Below are positions 31,539 to 37,949 of a stretch of 37,949 bases of DNA, piece after piece (positions within the stretch are counted from its first letter, which is position 1; every line of letters starts with the position of its first letter). The notes under the pieces were generated by a model. That model worked only from the letters and a program-made list of their open reading frames with translations, ran no database searches and had not been told where the DNA came from. A program made the translations under genes and the position numbers. The stretch is from CAZLMW01 sp964560875 (GTDB lineage: Bacteria > Myxococcota_A > UBA9042). Location: positions 1-37,949 of the forward strand of contig CAZLMW010000081.1 in assembly GCA_964560875.1 (NCBI GenBank). The letters are read 5' to 3'.

Positions 31539-34181
31539 ATGTACGTTTCCTGGCGATGGATCTCCGAGTTCGTTGATACCACCGATGTCGATCCAAACGA
31601 GTTGGCGCTGCGTTTCACGCTGTCTGTGGCCGAAATCGAAGGCGTTCATGCGTTCGGTGCGGGGCTCGACGGGGTGCGGGTCGCCCACGTCAAGTCGATG
31701 GCCCCGCACCCCGGCGCCGACAAGTTGCGGCTTGCGACGTGCGACGTAGACGGCAAGTCCGTGACGGTTGTCTGCGGGGCGCCCGACCTGGAAGTGGGCA
31801 TCCTCGTGCCCTTCGCACCGCCCGGCGTGAAGCTACCCAGCGGCATCGAGGTGCGGCTCGGGTCCATCCGCGGCGTCGAATCGCCCGGCATGTTGTGTTC
31901 GGAAGCCGACCTGGGTCTCAGCGATGACCACGGTGGGCTGCTGCGCCTCGACGGCGTCGATCCCGCGGAGGCGTCGGGCAAGAGCTTCGTGCAAGCCGCT
32001 GCCGTCCGGGATGTGCTCTGGGAGATCGACAACAAATCCGTCACACACCGACCGGATCTCTGGGGCCATCGGGGCGTCGCACGCGAGGTCGCGGCCCTGC
32101 TCGATCGCCCGCTGAACATCCCTCATCACGCCGACCTGGCCCTTGGTGAGAACCCGCCTGTAGCGTTGACCGTGGACGACGACAGCCATTGCCGCCGGTA
32201 CCTGTGCGCACGCATCGACGACGTCGTCATCGCACCAAGCCATGTGAGCCAACGCCTGCGCCTGCGCAGCCTGGGTGTGCGCCCGATCAGCAATGTCGTG
32301 GACGCGACCAACCTCGTCATGCTCGAAACCGGCAATCCGCTGCACGCGTTTGATGCCCGTCAGCTTCGCGGTGACGCCATCATCGTGCGGCAGGCGACAG
32401 CGGGCGAGGAGCTGGTCACCCTTGATGAGCAAACGCGGGTGCTGACCGAAAACGACTGCGTGATCGCCGACAGCGAAGGGCCGGTTGCCCTCGCCGGTGT
32501 CATGGGCGGTGCCGACAGCGAAATCAAGGACGACACCACATCGGTGATTCTCGAGGCCGCCGCGTTCGACGGCGTCGCGATCCGTAAGACAGCGAGCCGC
32601 CTCGGGATGCGGACGGAGAGCTCGGCGCGCTTTGAAAAGCACCTCGACCCCGAGACCGCGGAGGCAGGAGCGCGCAGCTTCCTCGCGACGATGCTTCGGT
32701 GCAGCCCGGGTTGCCGTGTCACCAGCGCGCTCATCGATGCAGGTCGCCACGTCGACAACCCGCCCACGACGGTGGTGATCGAGACCAGCGGGGCCTACAT
32801 CCGCAGCCGCCTTGGCGTGGGCGAGAGCGAACTGTCGGACACGTTCATCGACCGAACTCTAGCGGCTCTCGAGTTTGACGTTCGGCGCGACGGCGACGAG
32901 CTGAGCGTGACGGTGCCGACCTTCCGCGCTGGCCGCGACGTCGGAATCGCCGAAGACATCGTCGAAGAGATCGGTCGCGTGTACGGCTACGATCACATCC
33001 GCAGCGCGACCCCCGCGGTGCCGAACAAACCGCCGCACATGCCCGCGATCAAGTTGATGCAACGGCAAGTGCGAGCCGCCTGCGTTCGCGACGCAGGGTT
33101 GCATGAGCTCGTGCTCTACAGCTTCGACAACGAGCCGTTCCGAGCGCGCACCGGCATCGGCGAACAGAACATCGACGGTGCCCAACGGCCGCGCTTGGGA
33201 CTGCGCAATACGCTGAGCTCAGATTCCACGCACATGCGGCGCACGCTGGCGTCCGGCGTAATCGCGGCCCTCGAAGACAACCTGCTTCACGGCACCGGCA
33301 ACCAGCCCGCCCGCAAGGGACTTCGCGTCGGCGTTTTTGAGATCGGGCGTGTCTTCTTGCCCGGACAGGCGACGGGCGACGATATCGATCTCGGCGTTCC
33401 GGCGGCGGCGCTTGCCGGTGATCAAAGCACTGCGGACTGGCTCGCGCTGATGACCGGGGCCCTGCGGGAAGGTACGGAATCAGCCGCCGAAAACGCGACG
33501 CCGCTGCCGCTGCAGCCCAAGAGGCTCGCGATCGCCTTCGGTCAGCGTCTCGGTGGCGGGGCTGACGGGGCCTCGGACATGGTCATTGCTCCAGCGGACG
33601 TAACGCGAGCGCTGTTTCAGCGAGCTGTTGCCGCCATCAACGCCGCCGTCGCACGATGTGGACGGCCGGCCGCTTCGGTTTCACGGGACGCCGCATTCGA
33701 GCTCACTACCCCCGCGTCGGGCGTCGACGACGGGGTGACGTGGCTTCATCCGGCCCGATTCGGCGCCGTCGTGTGTGAAGGGCGTCGCATCGGCGTCATC
33801 AGCGCGGTGCATCCGCTCGTCCGCAACAAACTCGAAGTGCCGGCTGAAGTTGTCGTTGCCGAGATCGACCTCGACGAGCTGCTAAGGATCCCGCGCGTCG
33901 ACCGCAAGGGCGTCTCCCCGCCCCGTTTCCCGGCCACGAGCTTTGACGTCACGCTCGACGCAAGCCCCTCGACCCGTGTTGCTGCGCTCCAATCATCGTT
34001 GCGCGACGCTGCTGTCGCCGCCCACAGCGACGTGATCGACGACGTGCTCTTCCTTGACGAATTTTCCGACGGACAAAGACGCGCGCTGACCTTTCGTGTT
34101 GTCTGCCGGCATGGCGACCGAACGCTTACCGATGCCGAGGTCGTCGCGGTCCGCAAGACGGTGGAGACGGTCACACCATGA
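31539..34181 (+). CDS. pheT: Phenylalanine-tRNA ligase beta subunit
   Basis: 880 residues, longer than the common 790-800. Order: N-terminal strand (MYVSWRWISEFVD), OB-fold tRNA-binding domain (about 40-150, ATCDVDGKSVTVVCGAPD), B3/B4 editing region (ISNVVDATNLVMLETGNPLHAFDARQLRG), B5, the core-like domain (YGYDHIRS, ELVLYSF), and the C-terminal ferredoxin-fold anticodon-binding domain (about 790-880, PPRFPATSFDVTLDAS to FRVVCRHGDRTLTDAEV). AGGAGA precedes the ATG. The stop overlaps the next gene's start as ATGA. Extra length appears to lie around residues 600-700. Confidence 0.95.
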   Translation: MYVSWRWISEFVDTTDVDPNELALRFTLSVAEIEGVHAFGAGLDGVRVAHVKSMAPHPGADKLRLATCDVDGKSVTVVCGAPDLEVGILVPFAPPGVKLPSGIEVRLGSIRGVESPGMLCSEADLGLSDDHGGLLRLDGVDPAEASGKSFVQAAAVRDVLWEIDNKSVTHRPDLWGHRGVAREVAALLDRPLNIPHHADLALGENPPVALTVDDDSHCRRYLCARIDDVVIAPSHVSQRLRLRSLGVRPISNVVDATNLVMLETGNPLHAFDARQLRGDAIIVRQATAGEELVTLDEQTRVLTENDCVIADSEGPVALAGVMGGADSEIKDDTTSVILEAAAFDGVAIRKTASRLGMRTESSARFEKHLDPETAEAGARSFLATMLRCSPGCRVTSALIDAGRHVDNPPTTVVIETSGAYIRSRLGVGESELSDTFIDRTLAALEFDVRRDGDELSVTVPTFRAGRDVGIAEDIVEEIGRVYGYDHIRSATPAVPNKPPHMPAIKLMQRQVRAACVRDAGLHELVLYSFDNEPFRARTGIGEQNIDGAQRPRLGLRNTLSSDSTHMRRTLASGVIAALEDNLLHGTGNQPARKGLRVGVFEIGRVFLPGQATGDDIDLGVPAAALAGDQSTADWLALMTGALREGTESAAENATPLPLQPKRLAIAFGQRLGGGADGASDMVIAPADVTRALFQRAVAAINAAVARCGRPAASVSRDAAFELTTPASGVDDGVTWLHPARFGAVVCEGRRIGVISAVHPLVRNKLEVPAEVVVAEIDLDELLRIPRVDRKGVSPPRFPATSFDVTLDASPSTRVAALQSSLRDAAVAAHSDVIDDVLFLDEFSDGQRRALTFRVVCRHGDRTLTDAEVVAVRKTVETVTP

Positions 34182-35317
34182 GCCGATTCGCGCCCCGTGT
34201 TCTGTATTTATCCGCGCCGGTCGAGCCGCCGTGGACGCGCAGCGACAAGAACCTGGTGCGCCTGCTCGCCAATCACCTGACCCGCTACCAAGCCCGGGTC
34301 CTCACGCATGAAGGCGTGGTCGGCGTCGAAGACAACGTGACGTCACAGCCGGCTTGGGGGGCGCGCGATCCCGGTGAACCGTCCCTGTTGCGAGCGGTCT
34401 CCGTCTTCAACAAGGTGCTTGCCGACACCGACGCGCAGATCGTCCACTTGTTGTGGCCCGCCGACCTCGTGGTGGCCTCGATGATCCGCACCGCTTGCCG
34501 ACTGCGGGGGCTCCCGGTCGTTCACACTCTGGTGCGCGCGCCCCGCACAACTGTCGCGATTCGCCGCACCACCGCTGGCAACCCCGTTGTCGCCTTGTCA
34601 CGCGCCACACTGCACCGCATCGAACGGGAAGGTACGGTGGACGCGATCCACATCCCGCCTGGCGTTCGCTTGCACGACCCCTTGCCGCCGAGCCGACATG
34701 CCGTCGTTCGCGAGCGCCACGGATTGCCGCAGGGCGTCCCGCTCATCCTCTACGCCGGCGACTACCGCCACTCCAACGCCGCGCGCACAGTCGCCGCGAC
34801 GCTGCCCCGGGTCATCCGTGAGATCGATTGTCATTTCGTCATGGCGTGCCGGATCCGCGAGCAGAAAGACCGCGAGGAGGAAGCGCGTATCAAGGAAGCC
34901 GTCGCCGCCGATGGCCTCGCTCATCACGTCTCGTTTGTCGGTGAAGTGCGCAACCTCCGTGAGCTCCTCGCCATCGCCGACGTGCAGCTTTTCCCCGCCG
35001 ACAGCCATCACGAGAAGATGGATATGCCCATGGTGTTGCTCGAAGGCATGGCCGAAGCGGTCGCCACGGTCGTCGCCGATAAGCCGCCGCTGGACGAGTT
35101 GATCGACGCCGGTGCAGCGATCGGTTTGCCCGCCATGCAGCCGGTGTCGCTCGCCGTGGCCGTCGTCGAATTGCTCCGTGACGAGAAGCGCCGCAAGGCT
35201 CTCGGGCAACGGGGTCGCGCGCTCGTTGATGAGCGGTTCGGCATCGCCGCCATCACCCGAGCCTACGAAGATCTGTACGACCGTGCGCTCGGTATCACAG
35301 CGGAGCCCGCGGCCTGA
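34178..35317 (+). CDS. Glycosyltransferase family 4-like protein
   Basis: 379 residues; GT-B layout with an N-terminal acceptor half (VLYLSAPVEPPWTRSDKNLVR...) and a C-terminal nucleotide-sugar half (PLILYAGDYRHSN, then HHVSFVGEVRNLRELLAIADVQLFPA and the E-x-x-E-like region MDMPMVLLEGMAEAVATVVAD). The acidic loop differs from the common EGFGLPxxEAMA, so it is a divergent member. It starts by ATGA overlap with pheT, unusual coupling of a housekeeping gene to a sugar transferase. Donor and acceptor are unknown; a surface glycan role is likely. Confidence 0.78.
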   Translation: MSRFAPRVLYLSAPVEPPWTRSDKNLVRLLANHLTRYQARVLTHEGVVGVEDNVTSQPAWGARDPGEPSLLRAVSVFNKVLADTDAQIVHLLWPADLVVASMIRTACRLRGLPVVHTLVRAPRTTVAIRRTTAGNPVVALSRATLHRIEREGTVDAIHIPPGVRLHDPLPPSRHAVVRERHGLPQGVPLILYAGDYRHSNAARTVAATLPRVIREIDCHFVMACRIREQKDREEEARIKEAVAADGLAHHVSFVGEVRNLRELLAIADVQLFPADSHHEKMDMPMVLLEGMAEAVATVVADKPPLDELIDAGAAIGLPAMQPVSLAVAVVELLRDEKRRKALGQRGRALVDERFGIAAITRAYEDLYDRALGITAEPAA

Positions 35318-35358
35318 GGCCCGCCAACCCGGTCCCCTGTCCCAACCTGCCTCTAGCG

Positions 35359-36462
35359 ATGTCCGGATTCACCATCTCCCCGCTTGAGCTCGTCGGCATC
35401 GCGGGAGCGGCGCTGCTCATCTTTGCCGTCGCGACGTGGCTCCATGTCCGCTTCTGGACGCGTCGCCTCTGGCATGAACTACCGTACGCGTCCCTCGAAC
35501 GCATCGCGACCCCGGACGGATCGGCGTTCGATCTGCGGCGCATCCCGAGCAGCGCGCCCCGCGGCAACCCAGACCCAAACGTGCAGCAACCCCCGGTCCT
35601 GATCGTCCACGGTCTCGCCGCCAATCACCGCAACGACGATCTCGACGACGAAGCCTCACTGGCCCGCCATCTCGCACGTTCAGGTCGCGACGTGTGGCTG
35701 ATCACGCTGCGGTCGGGTCGCGGTGACTTGTCCTGGGCCGAGGCGCGCAACGCCCATTTCACGGCCATGGTCGAAAACGACATCCCGCAGGCCGTCGCCG
35801 CCGTCCTCGAACGAACCGGCACCAAACGGCTCGACTATGTTGGCTTCTCGATGGGTGGAATGCTCGCGTACGCAAGCTTGGGAACAACCGTCCCGGTCGA
35901 GCAAATTCGGCGCGTGGTCATCGTTGGGTCACCCGCCCTGGTGCGGCTGCCGGTGCTGCCATTTGTCCGCGGTCTGCCCGGTTGGATCGCGCCGATGGTG
36001 CCGTTCCGCTTCCTCTCGCGGCTCTATTCGCCGGCCGTTGAATGGTTCACAACTCCCATCCATCGCATCCCCATCAACCCCGACAACGTGCAGCCGGGCA
36101 AGCTGCGCCGAACGATGGTGATGATGCTCGAAGATGTGCCGGCCGCCCTCAACCGCGAGCTCGCTTCCTGGGCGTTTAGCGACGGTCGCATTCGCGTTCA
36201 TGGCACCGATGCGCTCGACAACGTGGCGCGTCTGCAGCTTCCCGTGCGCTTCTTCGCCGGTGCCGCCGACCATGTCGCCCCGGCTCGATCGGTCCGTGCC
36301 GCGTTCGAGGCCTGGGGCAGCAGCGACAAGGATTTCGTCTTGCTGGGCACCGCGCACGGCTACGTCGCGGACTACGGCCACGGTGATCTCGCCATCGGTC
36401 GCCACGCCGCCACCGAAGTCTTCACCCCCATCGAGCGATTTCTCGCGACCGACCACGCATGA
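35359..36462 (+). CDS. Alpha/beta hydrolase with N-terminal membrane anchor
   Basis: 367 residues. Membrane helix about 8-28 (LELVGIAGAALLIFAVATWLHV), then an alpha/beta hydrolase: oxyanion region HGLAANHRNDDLDDEASLARHLA, nucleophile elbow GFSMGG with S164, acid D304 in FFAGAADHVAP, and His341 in YGHGDL. The lid region contains many hydrophobic residues. The HGLAANHRN and LRSGRGDLSW patterns resemble lipase/acyltransferase or PHA-synthase-like hydrolases; substrate unknown. It lies between two glycosyltransferase genes. The Met chosen has no obvious ribosome site; spacing from the previous gene is 41 bases. Confidence 0.78.
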   Translation: MSGFTISPLELVGIAGAALLIFAVATWLHVRFWTRRLWHELPYASLERIATPDGSAFDLRRIPSSAPRGNPDPNVQQPPVLIVHGLAANHRNDDLDDEASLARHLARSGRDVWLITLRSGRGDLSWAEARNAHFTAMVENDIPQAVAAVLERTGTKRLDYVGFSMGGMLAYASLGTTVPVEQIRRVVIVGSPALVRLPVLPFVRGLPGWIAPMVPFRFLSRLYSPAVEWFTTPIHRIPINPDNVQPGKLRRTMVMMLEDVPAALNRELASWAFSDGRIRVHGTDALDNVARLQLPVRFFAGAADHVAPARSVRAAFEAWGSSDKDFVLLGTAHGYVADYGHGDLAIGRHAATEVFTPIERFLATDHA

Positions 36463-36472
36463 GCCAGCTCGC

Positions 36473-37600
36473 ATGAGAATTCTCGTCGACGCCACCACCT
36501 GGGTACCGGGCCGCACGGGAATCGGTTTGTACACCGAGCGCTTGCTGCGCGCGTTGCGGACCCATGCGCCCGACGACGAGCTCATCCTGGCGAGCAACCT
36601 GCCGCTGACCGATGTCGATATCGATGTGACCCGCGCCGGCCCCAAGATGCCGATCCGCGCCGCCTGGATGCAGACCGCGATGCCGGTCCACGGCCTCATC
36701 AAGCGGCCGGATGTCGCGTTTTATCCCAACTACATGGCGCCGCTGCTGCCCACATGCCCGACCGTCGTGACCGTTCACGACATGGCCGTCTTCCTCTATC
36801 CAGAGACGTTCACGTGGAAAAAGCGCGTTCTCCAGCGCGCTTTGCTGCCGGCCATCCTCAAGCGCGTCGACGCCATCGTGACCCCGAGCCATGCATCGCG
36901 CCGCGACTTGCTGAAGCTGATCGACCTCGACCCCCGCCGCGTGGTGCCAATTCACCTGGCCGCCGACCCGCGCCTCGCCCAGCCCCTCGACGACACGACC
37001 GCATCACGAATCGCCGCCGAGTTGGATCTGCCCGAGCGCTATTTGCTCGCAGTCAGCACGCTGGAACCCCGCAAGAACCTGGTACGCCTGATCGAAGCGT
37101 TCGAGACCGTGGGCCAACGCGACAAAGACGTACAACTGGTGCTGGTCGGCGGCAAAGGCTGGCGCGATGACGGCATCCGGCGCGCGATTCAGAAAAGCAG
37201 CATGGCCGACCGCATCGTCACGACCGGCTACGTGACGTTCGATGCCCTGCGCGTCGTCTACCGAAACGCCATCGCGCTCTGCTATCCGTCGCTGTACGAA
37301 GGCTTCGGGCTGCCCGTTGTCGAGGCGATGGCATGCGGGTGTCCGGTGCTGACGTCGCGGGGCTCCTCGCTGGACGAGGTGGCTGACGACGCCGCGCTCG
37401 TCGTGGAGGCGACGGCTATCGACCAGATCATCGACGGCATGACCAACCTCGTGCAGAGCGCCACATTGCGCGACGAACTGCGCGAAAAAGGCCACGCTCG
37501 GGCCGCACGTTTGAGCTGGGATCGCACCGCCAAACACACCCGCGAGGTCTTCGCTTGTGTCGCCGACGGCCGCCTGCCCACAACATCGCAGCAGCAGTAG
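36473..37600 (+). CDS. Glycosyltransferase family 4
   Basis: 375 residues from the ATG eleven bases after the hydrolase stop; an upstream open frame inside the hydrolase gene is discounted. N-terminal half MRILVDATTWVPGRTGIGLYTERLLRAL binds the acceptor; the C-terminal half has STLEPRKNLVRLIEAF, VLVGGKGW, and YPSLYEGFGLPVVEAMACGCPVLTS with the conserved E-x7-E pair, as in mannosyl- or rhamnosyltransferases. A role in exopolysaccharide or LPS O-antigen building is likely; the exact linkage is unknown. Confidence 0.88.
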   Translation: MRILVDATTWVPGRTGIGLYTERLLRALRTHAPDDELILASNLPLTDVDIDVTRAGPKMPIRAAWMQTAMPVHGLIKRPDVAFYPNYMAPLLPTCPTVVTVHDMAVFLYPETFTWKKRVLQRALLPAILKRVDAIVTPSHASRRDLLKLIDLDPRRVVPIHLAADPRLAQPLDDTTASRIAAELDLPERYLLAVSTLEPRKNLVRLIEAFETVGQRDKDVQLVLVGGKGWRDDGIRRAIQKSSMADRIVTTGYVTFDALRVVYRNAIALCYPSLYEGFGLPVVEAMACGCPVLTSRGSSLDEVADDAALVVEATAIDQIIDGMTNLVQSATLRDELREKGHARAARLSWDRTAKHTREVFACVADGRLPTTSQQQ

Positions 37601-37615
37601 TCATCGAGAGGAACC

Positions 37616-37918
37616 ATGACCCACAACGCCACCGACCGCGGCGACGCCTGGATCGACGACCTCCTGCAGATCGCGGTCTGTCCTGCCGACCATATCGGCC
37701 TCAAGCGCGCCCCGAACGCCTTGGTCGCCCGACTGAACGACCTTGTCCAACAACGCGCGCTGCGTGACGCGACCGGCTCGCTCGTCAAAGCCCCGCTCGA
37801 TGCAGCCCTGTTGCGCAACGATCACGATCGCATCTACCCGATCCGCGGCCGCATCCCCGAGCTCTTGCCCGAGTCCGCCATCCTGCTCGACGACGACGAC
37901 CGCGCCACGCTGAGCTGA
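37616..37918 (+). CDS. Trm112/UPF0434-like small protein, zinc site mostly lost
   Basis: 100 residues. The frame LLQIAVCPADHIGLKRAP...YPIRGRIPELLPESAILL follows the plan of Trm112-like/UPF0434 proteins (LLxILxCPxCKxxL...YPIRDGIPxLL), but only the first of the four Cys (C22) remains, and a His follows at 26; the CxxC pairs are otherwise missing, so zinc binding in the usual way is doubtful. GAGAGGAA precedes the ATG. It closes the glycosyltransferase cluster 15 bases after it; relatives often sit beside glycosyltransferase or methyltransferase genes. Confidence 0.65.
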   Translation: MTHNATDRGDAWIDDLLQIAVCPADHIGLKRAPNALVARLNDLVQQRALRDATGSLVKAPLDAALLRNDHDRIYPIRGRIPELLPESAILLDDDDRATLS

Positions 37919-37925
37919 CGGTTCG

Positions 37926-37949
37926 AGCCCGTGGTAGCCCGTGGTAGCC
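37926..37949. repeat. 10-bp tandem repeat at window edge
   Basis: AGCCCGTGGT twice in a row followed by AGCC at the edge, just after the last stop codon. Whether the array continues is not visible. Confidence 0.6.

Overview
The window is one high-G+C chromosomal segment from a deltaproteobacterial-type bacterium, most likely Myxococcota or a relative such as Bradymonadales. The pointers are a gspM-gspN end of a type II secretion operon, a protein with an AgmX/PglI-type C-terminal domain, a giant lipoprotein built from CARDB, prepeptidase-C-like and Cys-rich CxDGNxC modules, and many proteins with long charged or Ala/Lys/Pro-rich tails. No phage, insertion sequence, CRISPR array, rRNA or tRNA gene was seen. 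The assignment rests on reading the protein sequences only.

Layout. 1-2338: end of a type II secretion operon (tail of an upstream gene, gspM, gspN). 2417-4998: cystathionine beta-synthase and a cystathionine gamma-lyase/synthase, a reverse transsulfuration pair. 5274-7025: membrane protein with an AgmX/PglI C-terminal domain, convergent with fur (7395-7841, minus strand); between them lies an unusual inverted repeat bounded by 8-bp direct repeats. 8010-9302: membrane-anchored coiled-coil protein with a repetitive Lys/Ala tail. 9435-12071: a feoA-feoB-small Cys protein operon for ferrous iron uptake, preceded by a promoter that overlaps a clear Fur-box-like palindrome. 12122-13474 (minus): tRNA nucleotidyltransferase/poly(A) polymerase family gene. 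13755-22314: giant surface lipoprotein followed by an unrecognised 877-residue helical-repeat/propeller-like protein. 22492-22614: a 40-residue very basic protein too short for routine ORF calling. 22658-23530: methyltransferase-like protein. 23583-26746: tatB-tatC, both with long non-canonical C-terminal extensions. 26783-29041 (minus): rho and a nucleotide-sugar epimerase, with a candidate rho promoter about 260 nt upstream of its start. 29418-34181: tandem-parvulin lipoprotein, pheS, pheT. 34178-37918: glycosyltransferase, alpha/beta hydrolase, glycosyltransferase and a Trm112/UPF0434-like small protein.

How the genes fit together. Iron control is local: fur lies about 1.5 kb from an operator on feoAB. 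Envelope export and assembly recur (T2SS, Tat, periplasmic parvulin, lipoproteins). The transsulfuration, rho, pheST and CCA/PAP genes are housekeeping.

The most unusual item is TatC: after the normal six-helix translocase core there is a seventh predicted membrane helix and about 417 further residues that should lie in the periplasm, in the same operon as a TatB whose C-terminus is a long acidic and proline-rich tail. This may be a lineage-specific version of the Tat machine. Other points worth a second look are the FeoB guanine-specificity motif lacking its usual Asp, the charge-complementary tails of GspM and GspN, the short structured element between the AgmX-like gene and fur, and the 40-residue basic protein.
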